Shown: piece by piece, positions 1 to 8,269 of the stretch
Numbering within the stretch: the first letter of the stretch is position 1
Layout of the letters: the number at the start of each line of letters is the position of its first letter
Source of the DNA: Cellulomonas shaoxiangyii
GTDB lineage: Bacteria; Actinomycetota; Actinomycetes; Actinomycetales; Cellulomonadaceae
Direction: 5' to 3'
NCBI RefSeq assembly: GCF_004798685.1
Contig: NZ_CP039291.1
Location: forward strand, 3,844,001 to 3,908,000
DNA length: 64,000 nucleotides
Position numbers and translations under genes: made by a program
Notes under the pieces: model-generated
Databases searched by the model: none
What the model saw: only the letters and a program-made list of their open reading frames with translations
What the model was told of the DNA's origin: nothing

Positions 1-117
1 CCACCGGTGGCCCAGGTCGTCGCGCACCGGCGATGCGAATGGATTCGGGCATGGCCACCCACGGTCCCGCGCCGCGACAGTGTGCTGGATCGATACAACG
101 CCACGGGAGGGACGGTC

Positions 118-1542
118 ATGTCGAGGACGCGCAGGACGACGGCAGGGGCTCTGCTGGGGGCGGTCGCGCTCGTCGCGGTGGGTGCGATCACGGCGGTGAG
201 CACCCCCGCGCAGGCCGTGCAGACCACCACGAACGTCGCGTACGCCCCGGCGGAACCCGCGGGCAGCCGCGGCCACCTGCTGGACCTGTACGTCCCCGAC
301 GGCGCCGGCCCGTGGCCGCTCGTCGTCTGGTCCACGGGGTCCGCGTGGACGTCGGACGACGGCAAGTCCGGGGCGAGCGCGATCGCCCAGCAGCTCAACC
401 CGCGCGGTATCGCCGTCGCCGGCGTCAGCGTCCGGTCCAGCTCGCAGGCGAAGTTCCCCGCGCAGGTGCACGACGTCAAGGCGGCGATCCGCTTCCTGCG
501 CAGCAACGCGACGCAGTACCGGCTCGACCCGCAGCGCTTCGCCAGCATGGGCGACTCCTCGGGCGGATGGGTCGCCGCGATGGCTGCCGTCTCGGGCGGC
601 GACGCGTACCTCGAGGGGCGGGTCGGCACCACGGGCGTGTCGAGCGCCGTGCAGGCGGGCGTCGACTTCTTCGGGCCCACCGACTTCTCCCGCCTGAAGG
701 AGCAGAACCCCGGCGGATTCATCGACCATGACAGCATCAACGCCCCCGAGGGCCAGCTCCTCGGCTGCGCGACCCCGACCTGCCCGGACAAGGTGCGGCA
801 GGCCAACCCCCTGGCGTACGTCGACGCCCAGGACCCGCCGATGCTCCTGCTGCACGGGCGGGCCGACAACGTCGTCCCGCACGCGCAGACCGAGATCTTC
901 TACGACGCGCTCAAGGCCGCGTGCGTCGACACCCAGTTCTTCTCCGTGCCCGGTGCCGGTCACAGCCACGCCGACGTCACGAGCTCGTCGCGCTACGGCC
1001 AGCAGACGGTCCGCACCGTCGAGGGCTGCCGGGAGACGGTCACGCAGGGCACGCCGAACCCCAGCTGGGACACGATCGCCGCGTTCCTCAAGGACGCGTG
1101 GGCGGACGCGGGCCCGGGGCCGACCCCCTCGGTCACCCCGACGCCCTCGGTCACCCCGACTCCCTCGGTGACGCCCACGCCGTCCGTCACCCCCACGCCC
1201 TCCGTGACCCCGACGCCCACCCCCACCCCGACGCCCACCCAGGGCACGGGTGCCGGGTGCACGGCGACCTACCGGCTGGCGAACAGCTGGCCGAACGGCT
1301 TCGTCTCGGACGTGACGGTCACGGCAGGCAGCAGGGCGATCAACGGCTGGCGCGTCACCGTGACGCTGCCCTCCGGTGCCAGCGCGACGCAGGTGTGGAA
1401 CGGGCAGTCCACCGCAGGCGCCCCGCTCACCGTGACCAACGCCTCCTGGAACGGGCGGGTCGAGGCCGGCCGCAGCACGACGTTCGGCTTCCAGGGCACC
1501 GGGAACGGAGCGGGTGCGACGGTGACGTGCGTCGCGTCCTGA
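118..1542 (+). CDS. Secreted alpha/beta-hydrolase (esterase-like) with CBM2
   Basis: Predicted secreted carbohydrate esterase or lipase-like enzyme, 474 aa. A signal peptide (Arg-rich start, hydrophobic core about residues 11-29, AQA cleavage near 33) precedes an alpha/beta-hydrolase domain. The nucleophile elbow GDSSG puts Ser147 as nucleophile, with Asp250 in HGRADNVV and His282 in GAGHSH as probable triad partners. A threonine/proline linker of repeated VTPTPS (about 336-374) leads to a C-terminal CBM2 (about 380-474) with the usual NGW and WNG motifs, which binds crystalline cellulose or chitin. The ATG at 118 is chosen because a GGGAGGG ribosome site lies just upstream and the signal peptide starts there. 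The true substrate (acetyl-xylan, feruloyl or other ester) cannot be read from sequence. Confidence 0.88.
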   Translation: MSRTRRTTAGALLGAVALVAVGAITAVSTPAQAVQTTTNVAYAPAEPAGSRGHLLDLYVPDGAGPWPLVVWSTGSAWTSDDGKSGASAIAQQLNPRGIAVAGVSVRSSSQAKFPAQVHDVKAAIRFLRSNATQYRLDPQRFASMGDSSGGWVAAMAAVSGGDAYLEGRVGTTGVSSAVQAGVDFFGPTDFSRLKEQNPGGFIDHDSINAPEGQLLGCATPTCPDKVRQANPLAYVDAQDPPMLLLHGRADNVVPHAQTEIFYDALKAACVDTQFFSVPGAGHSHADVTSSSRYGQQTVRTVEGCRETVTQGTPNPSWDTIAAFLKDAWADAGPGPTPSVTPTPSVTPTPSVTPTPSVTPTPSVTPTPTPTPTPTQGTGAGCTATYRLANSWPNGFVSDVTVTAGSRAINGWRVTVTLPSGASATQVWNGQSTAGAPLTVTNASWNGRVEAGRSTTFGFQGTGNGAGATVTCVAS

Positions 1543-1638
1543 CCGTCGGCTGACTGACGCGCACCGGCGTACGCCGTGAGGTCCTGCAGCGCGGCAGGCA
1601 CGGGGCCGGCGCGCGTCCGTCTCGGTCGCGCGGGTGGG

Positions 1639-2658
1639 TCAGAAGGTGAGCAGCACCTTGGTCGCGCGGCGCTCGTCCATGGCCTGGTAGCCCTCGGCGG
1701 CCCGCTCGAGGGGCAGCGTGAGGTCGAAGACCTTGCCCGGGTCGATCTCGCGGTCCCAGACGAGCCGGACGAGCTCGGGCAGGAACCGGCGCACGGGCGC
1801 GGGTCCACCGTGCAGGTGGACCCCGGAGAAGAACAGCTCCTCGCCGGGCAGCGAGACGTCGTGGGAGACCCCGACGTACCCGACGTGCCCCCCGGCGCGG
1901 GTGGCGCGGATGGCCTGCGTCATCGACTCCTGCGTGCCGACGGCCTCGATCGTGCTGTGCGCGCCGAGCCCGCCGGTGAGCTCCTTGACCCGCTGGACGC
2001 CGGCGGCGCCGCGCTCCTCGACGACGTCCGTGGCGCCGAAGTCGCGGGCGAGCGCCTGCCGGTCGGGGTGCCGCGACATGGCGATGATCCGCTCGGCGCC
2101 GAGCTGCTCGGCCGCGAGCACGCCCAGCAGGCCGACCGCGCCGTCGCCCACCACGGCAACCGTCTTGCCGGGGCCGGCCTCGGCAGCGACCGCGGCGAAC
2201 CAACCGGTGCCGAGCACGTCCGACGCCGCCAGCAGCGACGGGATCAGGTCCTCGTCGGGCATGGCGGGGGTGGCGACGAGCGTGCCGTCGGCGAGAGGGA
2301 TCCGCGCGTACTCCGCCTGCGCGCCGGGGACCGCGCCGGGCCCGCGGTGCACGCAGTGGGTCTGGTAGCCGGCCCGGCAGATCTCGCAGGTGTTGTCGGA
2401 GGAGAAGAACGAGCCCACCACGAAGTCGCCGAGCGCGATGCTGGTGACGTCCGAGCCGATCTCCTCGACCACGCCGACGTACTCGTGGCCCATCGGCTGG
2501 TGGTCGACGTCGTCGGCGCCGCGGTAGGGCCACAGGTCCGACCCGCAGATGCAGGTGGCGGCGAGCTTGACGATCGCGTCGGTCGGCTCGACGATCGTCG
2601 GCCGCTCGGTCTCGTCGACCCGGACGTCGCCCGGGGCGTACATGACGACTGCGCGCAT
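1639..2658 (-). CDS. Zinc-dependent alcohol dehydrogenase
   Basis: Medium-chain NAD(P)-dependent dehydrogenase of 339 aa, oxidising an alcohol or reducing an aldehyde in the cytoplasm. The N-terminal GroES-like domain has the catalytic zinc ligands (Cys38 in CICGSD, His58 in GHE) and a Cys-rich structural-zinc lobe ([14 protein letters not shown]). The Rossmann part has a glycine-rich turn ([12 protein letters not shown]). The ATG at 2658 follows an AGAGAGG ribosome site. The frame can be read further upstream, but that part shows no family resemblance. It stands alone, divergent from the regulator remnant at 2800. Confidence 0.9.
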   Translation of the reverse strand: MRAVVMYAPGDVRVDETERPTIVEPTDAIVKLAATCICGSDLWPYRGADDVDHQPMGHEYVGVVEEIGSDVTSIALGDFVVGSFFSSDNTCEICRAGYQTHCVHRGPGAVPGAQAEYARIPLADGTLVATPAMPDEDLIPSLLAASDVLGTGWFAAVAAEAGPGKTVAVVGDGAVGLLGVLAAEQLGAERIIAMSRHPDRQALARDFGATDVVEERGAAGVQRVKELTGGLGAHSTIEAVGTQESMTQAIRATRAGGHVGYVGVSHDVSLPGEELFFSGVHLHGGPAPVRRFLPELVRLVWDREIDPGKVFDLTLPLERAAEGYQAMDERRATKVLLTF

Positions 2659-2799
2659 GGTGGTGGCGCCTCTCTGTCGGTGTACCCGCCGGCGAACCCC
2701 AGCGTGCGCGCGCCGGGGAGCCCTTGTCGAGGGGTGTGCCGCCGGTACACCGCTCACACGGACTCCCTCGGCGGGCACGCCGGGCCTACCGTCGCGAGC

Positions 2800-2937
2800 A
2801 TGGGCATGGACGACCGGGCAGACGTACGCGAGCTCCTCATGTCGCGGCGCGCGGAGGTCACCCCCGACACCGCCGGCGTGATCGGCGGGACCAACCGGCG
2901 CGTACCGCGCGTCCACGACGACGGGACCCGCAGATGA
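2800..2937 (+). pseudogene. N-terminal remnant of an MmyB-type HTH regulator
   Basis: Only 45 codons remain. The peptide ([19 protein letters not shown], then a GTNRRVP segment) matches the conserved start of actinobacterial XRE/MmyB-like regulators, which normally continue as GLRREEVA into a helix-turn-helix and a ligand-binding domain, about 280 aa in all. Here the frame leaves the family right after RRVP and stops. The stop overlaps the start of the acetyltransferase (ATGA). It is best read as a deletion scar. A short coupled leader peptide is a less likely alternative. Confidence 0.7.
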
Positions 2938-3506
2938 ACCTCCAGGACTTCCTCGACCACGTGCAGGCCAGGACGGTCATCGAGGCCGGCTCGGCGCAGC
3001 ACGCCTTCATCGTCGAGACGGCCCAGCACGCGCTGCGCACCACCGCCGAGCTCAACAGCGGCTATCGCACCCCGGACGACGTCAGGCGCCTGCTCTCGCA
3101 GCTGACGGGGCGGGCGGTGCCCGAGTCGGTGACGCTCTTCCCACCGTTCTACTGCGAGTTCGGCAGGAACCTCACGCTCGGCGAGGACGTGTTCATCAAC
3201 ATGGGCTGCACGTTCCAGGACGCCGGAGGCATCACCATCGGGGACGGCACCCTCATCGGCCACGGCAGCACCGTGGTCACCCTCGACCACGCGGTCGACC
3301 CCGCCCGTCGGTCCGACATGCTCCCCGCACCCGTCGTCATCGGTCGCCAGGTCTGGCTCGGCGCCCGCGTCACCGTCGTCCCCGGTGTCACCATCGGTGA
3401 CGGCGCGATCGTCGGCGCCGGCGCCGTCGTCACCAAGGACGTGCCCGCGAACACGATCGTGGCGGGCGTCCCCGCGCGACCGATCGGCCCCACAGGCGCA
3501 CCATGA
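2934..3506 (+). CDS. Sugar O-acetyltransferase, left-handed beta-helix (maltose/galactoside acetyltransferase family)
   Basis: Acetyl-CoA-dependent transferase of 190 aa in the hexapeptide-repeat (LbH) superfamily. Repeats run from about residue 74 to the C-terminus ([41 protein letters not shown]), with the active-site histidine in TLDHA and the typical ending [20 protein letters not shown]. The N-terminal part is helical, as in maltose acetyltransferases. The ATG at 2934 overlaps the stop of the regulator remnant by 4 bp. That remnant may once have regulated another gene now lost. The acceptor sugar is unknown. Confidence 0.85.
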   Translation: MNLQDFLDHVQARTVIEAGSAQHAFIVETAQHALRTTAELNSGYRTPDDVRRLLSQLTGRAVPESVTLFPPFYCEFGRNLTLGEDVFINMGCTFQDAGGITIGDGTLIGHGSTVVTLDHAVDPARRSDMLPAPVVIGRQVWLGARVTVVPGVTIGDGAIVGAGAVVTKDVPANTIVAGVPARPIGPTGAP

Positions 3507-3629
3507 CCGTGGGGAGGCACAACGGCCTCCTGGGGCTCGCGCTGGCGTTCTCCCTCGCTCGCCGCGTGCACCGCCACGCCCAAGCGGACGGGAGTACGAC
3601 GGCACCTGACCCGAGGACCCCGCGGCCCC

Positions 3630-3962
3630 TCACCTCAGGTGCCGGTCGAAGAACCGGCAGGTGTCCTCCAGCTCGAACCTCGGGGTGTCGAGGTGCCCTC
3701 CCCTGTTGGCGTGCAGCGTCTTCTCCGTGCTGCCGAACGCGTCGAACAGGTCCAGGGCCCGCTGCCGAGGGTGGCCTGCGTCGTCCCACTGCAGCAGGAG
3801 GAGCAGCGGGGCGGTGACGTGCCGGGCCTCCTCGTGCTGGGCGCGAGGGACGTAACCCCCGGCGAAGAGACCGGCGGCCGCGATGCGCGGCTCGGCCGCG
3901 GCCAGCCGGACGCCGAGCGCCGCCCACCCCGCGTACCCGACCGGCCCGTCGATCAAGGCCAT
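3630..3962 (-). pseudogene. C-terminal fragment of an alpha/beta-hydrolase
   Basis: The 110-residue frame holds only the last half of a small alpha/beta-hydrolase: a GPVGYAGWAALGVRLAAAEPRI stretch at the position of the nucleophile elbow, then the Asp-containing strand (LLLLQWDDAGHPRQRALDLFDAFGS) and the His loop (NRGGHLDTP). The elbow lacks the G-x-S-x-G serine (GYAGWAAL), and the N-terminal hundred or so residues are missing, cut off at the boundary with the gene starting at 3996. It is inactive as it stands. Confidence 0.6.
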
Positions 3963-3995
3963 CTGACGGCGCGGCCCCGGCCACGGCCGCGGTCG

Positions 3996-4556
3996 TCAGG
4001 ACGCAGCCAGGTCCGCCTGGATCTCTCGGATGACGGTCGCAAGGACGCCGGACGCCAGCAGCCCCGACCCGAGCGGGCCCGCCGGGTCCTCACCGAGCAG
4101 GGGCAGCCGCCGCAGCGCTGCCCGGGTGGCCGCTGTCATGCCGTGCAGCTGCCGGCGGACCTCGTCCTCGACGGCGTCCGCGCGATCGGGGACCCCGAGG
4201 CCGGCAGCCTTCGCGGCGTAGGCGGCCGCCCCCAGAGCGTGCGCACCCATGTGGGCGACGCCGGAGGCCTGCGCCGCCGCCCTCGCTGCGGCGACAGCCG
4301 CGGGCGAGCTGACGACGTTCGCCGCGCGGCCGGCCACGAAGCGCCGGCGGATCTCGTCGGCGGCACGCAGCTCGCCGCGACCGAACGCCCGGGCGCGTGC
4401 GATCGCGTCGCGCGGGCGACCGTCGTCCGGCGCCTCGGCCTCGAACAGCGGCAGGACACGCTCCGCGCAGTCGGCTGCCCACCCCGCGACCGTGCGCCGA
4501 TCGGCCTCGCTGAGCGCCTGGGGAGAGACCACACCGACCTCCGGTTCGCCGAGCAC
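3996..4556 (-). CDS. Immunity-like protein (Imm5-like family)
   Basis: A predicted all-helical cytoplasmic protein of about 186 aa resembling the 'putative immunity protein' family: the WAADCAERVLPLFE and DGRPRDAIARARAFGRGE motifs near the N-terminus, then Ala-rich helices with AHMGAHALGAAAYAAKA. Related proteins occur widely in actinobacteria and their partner toxins are mostly unknown. The start is uncertain: GTG at 4556 or GTG at 4532, neither with a good ribosome site. DNA just upstream (4558-4674) is the leftover 3' end of an unrelated gene on the other strand, so the original promoter may have been replaced. It lies downstream of, and parallel to, the Cys-rich gene at 4786-5226. Confidence 0.65.
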   Translation of the reverse strand: MLGEPEVGVVSPQALSEADRRTVAGWAADCAERVLPLFEAEAPDDGRPRDAIARARAFGRGELRAADEIRRRFVAGRAANVVSSPAAVAAARAAAQASGVAHMGAHALGAAAYAAKAAGLGVPDRADAVEDEVRRQLHGMTAATRAALRRLPLLGEDPAGPLGSGLLASGVLATVIREIQADLAAS

Positions 4557-4557
4557 G

Positions 4558-4674
4558 GTGGGCGCCGGCACGCCGTTCTTCGCGGCCCTGGACACCTGGG
4601 TGAACCTGAGCCTGGTGGAGACCCGGACGTTTCCCGGCGGCGTGCTGCTGACCAGGTACGAGACCCGGCGCTGA
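4558..4674 (+). pseudogene. C-terminal remnant of a RibD/dihydrofolate-reductase-like protein
   Basis: Thirty-eight codons ending in a stop read as the conserved tail of the DHFR-like/RibD C-terminal family: GAGTPFFAALDTW, then LSLVETRTFPGGVLLTRYE. In intact relatives this closes a domain of about 180-200 aa. Nothing of the upstream domain is found: the DNA to the left codes on the opposite strand for the immunity-like protein. It is a second gene scar in the same 2-kb stretch. Confidence 0.6.
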
Positions 4675-4785
4675 ACACCCGACCCCGGGTTGGGCGAGGC
4701 CGGGACGGAGGCGGGGTCGGGGGCGCGGTCGTCATGGCGCCGGTCGTCATGACGTGCGCTGCTCGGCTCAGCGTTCTGGCGTCGT

Positions 4786-5226
4786 CTACTCGGGCTGCGC
4801 GGGCACGGTGACGGGCGGCAAGCACGGGTTGGCCTCCCAGCACCAGTGCCAGCAGCTGCAGTCGGCGCAGCAGCACAGGATGGCACCGATCTCGCCGCCG
4901 TCCATGGCCAGGCGGCCGTCCGGCCCGGCCACCTGCAGCATCAGCATCCGACGGCCGGTCTCGACGTCGGCGTGGACGCGGAGGCGGATCCGCTCCCCCT
5001 GACGCACCCGTTGGCTGGCGGCGGCGAAGGCCGCCTGGACCTCGCCGTTGCGCTCGTCCGAGATGTCGGACAGGGCGATGCGCTGACTTCTGGTCAGCTC
5101 GAAGTGGTCGTGGAAGGCCTCGCGCCAGTCCGTCTCGACCAGGCTCGGGTCGTCGTTGATCCGCCGCGCCAGCGCGGTCAGCCCTCTGATGCTGAACTCT
5201 CGGTAGTCGTCGTGCGATGTCACCAC
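4786..5226 (-). CDS. Cys/Trp-rich small protein, possible RiPP-type precursor
   Basis: A 146-residue protein of unknown family. Residues 1-115 look like a soluble, charged, partly helical domain (WREAFHDHFELTRSQRIALSDI). The tail is strikingly different: from residue 117 it reads LCCCADCSCWHWCWEANPC, with seven cysteines (118, 119, 120, 123, 125, 129, 135) and three tryptophans, then a Pro-rich end. A leader-like domain followed by a Cys-rich core is the layout of ribosomally made, modified peptides. A metal-binding tail is the other reading. No modification enzyme is recognised nearby. The start is GTG at 5226 or the next GTG at 5223, after a G-rich stretch. Confidence 0.6.
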   Translation of the reverse strand: MVTSHDDYREFSIRGLTALARRINDDPSLVETDWREAFHDHFELTRSQRIALSDISDERNGEVQAAFAAASQRVRQGERIRLRVHADVETGRRMLMLQVAGPDGRLAMDGGEIGAILCCCADCSCWHWCWEANPCLPPVTVPAQPE

Positions 5227-5489
5227 GGGACTCGGCCCCCCTCGGTACGTCCGTTCCGGGTCCGCGTCGACGACGCGGTAGACGGCCGCGGGGCACGCCC
5301 GGTGTGGGGCAGCGTTGCCGAGGGTCGCGACGAGCGCATTCGCACGCTAGGGAGCCGCTGCGCGGCCCGCAAGGCGTTTTCGAGCAGCCGGTTCGACGCC
5401 CCAAGCGTTTCGGACCGTTGCCGCGCCCGCTCCCCCGCCGAAGGGTGCTCTCGTACGTTCTCCACCGTCCTCGTCCCGGAGGGGCACCC

Positions 5490-6563
5490 ATGTCACGGTC
5501 ACCAGTACTCCGCCGCCTGGCCGCGGCGGCCGGCACGCTCGCGCTCGGCGCCGCGATGGTCGCAGGCTCGGCCGTCCTCGCCGCACCGGCATCGGCGCAC
5601 GGCGCCGTGTCCGACCCGCCCTCGCGCATCTACGGGTGCTACGACCGCTGGAGCGCCGCCTGGACCGACCCGGCGATGCAGACGCAGGACCCCATGTGCG
5701 CGAACGCGTGGCAGAGCAACCCCAACGCCATGTGGAACTGGAACGGCATGTTCCAGGAGAACGTCGGCGGCCGGCACGAGCAGGTGATCCCGAACGGCAA
5801 GCTGTGCTCCGCCAACAACCCCACCTACGCGGCCGCGGACACCCCCGGCGCGTGGCGGACGACCTCCCTGCCCCACAACTTCCGCCTCACCGTGCACGAC
5901 CCGTCGAACCACGGCGCGGACTACCTGCGGATCTACGTCACCAAGCAGGGGTACGACGCCCGGACGAAGCCGCTCGCGTGGTCCGACCTGGAGCTCCTCA
6001 AGACGACGGGCAGCTACCCCAGCTCGAGCCCGTACGTCACCGACGTCAGCGTGCCGAGCGACCGTCGCGGCCACCACGTCGTCTTCACGATCTGGCAGGC
6101 GAGCCACCTCGACCAGCCGTACTACCAGTGCAGCGACGTGAGCTTCGGCGGCGGCAACCCGACGCCGAACCCGACGACGCCGGCACCGAACCCGACGACG
6201 CCCGCGCCGAACCCGACCACGCCGGCCCCCAACCCGACCACGCCCGCACCGAACCCGACGACGCCCGGCCCGAACCCGACGACGCCCGCGGGTGCCTGCA
6301 CCGCGACCGTGTCGGTGGCGAGCGCGTGGCAGGGCGGCTACCAGGCGACCGTGACGGTCACGGCCGGGTCGAGCGCGATCAACGGCTGGCGGGCGACCGT
6401 CAACGGCGCGACCGTCACCCAGGGCTGGAACGGCACCTTCTCGGGCAGCACGATCACGTCGACGTCGTGGAACGGGAAGCTCGCCGCCGGGGCGTCGACC
6501 TCCGCCGGGTTCCTCGGGAGCGGCAGCCCGGGCAACCTGACCGCGAGCTGCACGGCGTCCTGA
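5490..6563 (+). CDS. Lytic polysaccharide monooxygenase (AA10) with CBM2
   Basis: Secreted copper enzyme of 357 aa that oxidatively cleaves crystalline chitin or cellulose. The signal peptide ends ASA before His37, so the mature protein starts HGAVSDPPSR, the N-terminal copper-binding histidine of the 'histidine brace'. The AA10 catalytic domain runs to about residue 220 (ending near HLDQPYYQCSDVSF). A linker of repeated NPTTPAP follows, then a CBM2 (about 270-357) with NGW and WNG motifs. The ATG at 5490 has a CGGAGGGG site 6-13 bases upstream. The perfect hairpin at 6583-6616 ends transcription. It probably works with secreted glycoside hydrolases encoded elsewhere. Confidence 0.93.
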   Translation: MSRSPVLRRLAAAAGTLALGAAMVAGSAVLAAPASAHGAVSDPPSRIYGCYDRWSAAWTDPAMQTQDPMCANAWQSNPNAMWNWNGMFQENVGGRHEQVIPNGKLCSANNPTYAAADTPGAWRTTSLPHNFRLTVHDPSNHGADYLRIYVTKQGYDARTKPLAWSDLELLKTTGSYPSSSPYVTDVSVPSDRRGHHVVFTIWQASHLDQPYYQCSDVSFGGGNPTPNPTTPAPNPTTPAPNPTTPAPNPTTPAPNPTTPGPNPTTPAGACTATVSVASAWQGGYQATVTVTAGSSAINGWRATVNGATVTQGWNGTFSGSTITSTSWNGKLAAGASTSAGFLGSGSPGNLTASCTAS

Positions 6564-6582
6564 GCGTCGCGCACTGACGGCC

Positions 6583-6616
6583 GAGGGCCGCACGTCCACG
6601 CGGACGTGCGGCCCTC
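6583..6616. terminator. Bidirectional terminator hairpin
   Basis: A perfect 15-bp stem (GAGGGCCGCACGTCC and its complement) around a 4-base loop lies between the convergent monooxygenase and short-chain dehydrogenase genes. Confidence 0.8.
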
Positions 6617-6645
6617 GTGCGAGGTTCCCGGCGCGTGCGCGCGGA

Positions 6646-7578
6646 TCAGCGGTCGAACCACCTGCTGCTCACGTCGTGCAGCCGCTGCTGCACCGCCGCG
6701 TCGTGCGAGACGGCGGGCGTCGTCGCCTCCCGTTCACGGCGGTAGTAGCGACCGGTGACCCCGGCCAGCGCGGGGTCCGTGGCCAGCCGCAGCGCGGCGG
6801 ATGCGCCGTCGCGGGGCGTCCGCATGGCCCTGCGGATGAGCCCACCCACAGGACGCAGCGCCGCGGGGACGAGGTCGTCGACGATGCCGGTGGCGACGAT
6901 GCCCGGGTGCACCGAGTTGATCGTGACCCCGTGGGGCCGCAGGAGGCGCGCGACGTCGTAGCCGCTGGTGACGGTGAGGAGCTTGGCGCGGGCGTACGCC
7001 TCGAAGGCGACGAAGCCGCCCGCCGGGTTGAGGCGGGTGAGGTCCTCGAGGTGCGCGGGGTCGAGGCCGGCGGGACGGGCGCGTCCGACGAGCCTGACCT
7101 GCCGGGTGTCGTTGAGGCTGTCGGACGCGACGTGGACGACGCGCCCGCCGGCGGCGACGAGGCTCTCCCGCAGCAGGTGGGTGAGCCCGAAGGCCGCCAG
7201 GTAGTCCACCGCGACGTGCATCTCCACCCCGTCGGGCGTCAGGCGTCGCTCGGGGAAGTGCGCGCCGGCGTTGTTGACCAGCACGTGCACCCGCGGGTGG
7301 CGTCGGCTGATCGCCGCGGCGGCGTCGATCACGCCCCGGCGCAGGGACAGGTCGGCCTGCACGACCTCGAACCCGCCGTGGTCGCCCATGGCCTCCCGCA
7401 GCAGGCCCTCGGTGCGCAGTGCGTCCCGGGCCACGGCGACCACGTGCGCACCGGCGCGGGCCAGCTCCCCGACCAGCACCCTCCCCATCCCCCCGCCGGC
7501 CCCGGTGACGACCGCCACCCGCCCCGTCAGGTCCGCGCCGCCGACCGGGCCCGCGGCGCGGGAGCCCCCGGCGTTCAC
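6646..7578 (-). CDS. Short-chain dehydrogenase/reductase
   Basis: Cytoplasmic NAD(P)-dependent oxidoreductase of 310 aa. The Rossmann motif (VTGAGGGMGRVL), NNAG (VLVNNAGAHFP) and the catalytic YxxxK (YARAKL) are present. The C-terminal part has the VHPGIVATGI loop common to retinol-dehydrogenase-like SDRs. The GTG start at 7578 overlaps the stop of the NAD(P)-binding protein gene (GTGA), so the two are translationally coupled and presumably under the same TetR control. The substrate is unknown. Confidence 0.88.
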   Translation of the reverse strand: MNAGGSRAAGPVGGADLTGRVAVVTGAGGGMGRVLVGELARAGAHVVAVARDALRTEGLLREAMGDHGGFEVVQADLSLRRGVIDAAAAISRRHPRVHVLVNNAGAHFPERRLTPDGVEMHVAVDYLAAFGLTHLLRESLVAAGGRVVHVASDSLNDTRQVRLVGRARPAGLDPAHLEDLTRLNPAGGFVAFEAYARAKLLTVTSGYDVARLLRPHGVTINSVHPGIVATGIVDDLVPAALRPVGGLIRRAMRTPRDGASAALRLATDPALAGVTGRYYRREREATTPAVSHDAAVQQRLHDVSSRWFDR

Positions 7579-8213
7579 CGGGCGATCCGAGGGAAGGCGT
7601 GCACGTGGTGGGGGTCCTCCACCTCGCGGACGAGGAAGTCGGCGAGGTCGGCGCGTGGGACGGACGTCCACAGGTGCACCGGCAGGTCGACGGCGGTGCG
7701 GTAGGTCCCGGTCGCGGAGGCGTCCGTGAGCCGCGGCGGACGCACGACGGTCCAGCGCAGGGGTGCGGAGGTGACGCGGGACTCCATCGCCTCCTTGTCG
7801 CGCATCCGCTCCCCGACCGCGGCCCACACCGCGAGCGAGAACGGCGACCGGTCCCGGCTCTCGGCGACGCCGTGCGCGCTGACGACGACGAGTCGCGCCG
7901 TTCCCGCGGACCGCATCGCGGGGACGGCGACGGCCATGGCGTCGGTGCAGACGGAGGTCGGGCCCCGCGCCGCTCCGCCCAGGGCGCTGATCACCGCATC
8001 GGCGCCGGTCAGGGCCGTGGACAGCGTGGCGGCGTCGCGGACGTCCCGCCACTCCACCTCGCGGAGGCCGGGCGCGGGCGCGAAGGACCCCGGCCGGCAC
8101 GCCAGGGCGGTGACGTGGTGGCCGTGCCGGAGCGCCGTCGAGACCACCAGGCGTCCGGTGGCCCCGGTCGCGCCCAGGACGACGACCCGCTTGTGTGCGA
8201 CAGTTTGTCTCAT
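7575..8213 (-). CDS. NmrA-like NAD(P)H-binding protein
   Basis: Atypical short-chain reductase of 212 aa in the NAD(P)-binding NmrA/YwnB family. The N-terminal VVVLGATGATGRLV is the dinucleotide-binding turn and VVSAHGVAESRDRS follows the fourth strand. Such proteins act as redox-sensing regulators or as quinone or flavin reductases. The ATG at 8213 is preferred because the fold begins a few codons later. A second in-frame ATG at 8258 also exists; both ATGs overlap the repeated TGTCTCAT of the operators. It is divergent from the TetR gene at 8270, which probably represses it. Confidence 0.82.
   Translation of the reverse strand: MRQTVAHKRVVVLGATGATGRLVVSTALRHGHHVTALACRPGSFAPAPGLREVEWRDVRDAATLSTALTGADAVISALGGAARGPTSVCTDAMAVAVPAMRSAGTARLVVVSAHGVAESRDRSPFSLAVWAAVGERMRDKEAMESRVTSAPLRWTVVRPPRLTDASATGTYRTAVDLPVHLWTSVPRADLADFLVREVEDPHHVHAFPRIAR
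8196..8212. promoter_or_regulatory. TetR operator 1
   Basis: TGCGACA-GTT-TGTCTCA is a 17-bp palindrome with one mismatch. It is the same design as operator 2, 45 bp away, and lies in the divergent promoter region at the start of the NmrA-like gene. Confidence 0.65.
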
Positions 8214-8240
8214 AGGCTCAGGGTGGCGCTCGCCCCGTTC

Positions 8241-8257
8241 TGAGTCAAGATGTCTCA
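8241..8257. promoter_or_regulatory. TetR operator 2
   Basis: TGAGTCA-AGA-TGTCTCA is a 17-bp palindrome with one mismatch. The half-site TGTCTCATAGG is repeated exactly at 8206-8216 and 8251-8261. It sits 12 bp before the TetR start codon, as expected for autoregulation. Confidence 0.68.
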
Positions 8258-8269
8258 TAGGATCGTCGA

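Noticed and set aside
118..6563. CelR-type operators (TGGGAGCGCTCCCA) for the two CBM2 genes
   Set aside because: No match was found upstream of either gene.
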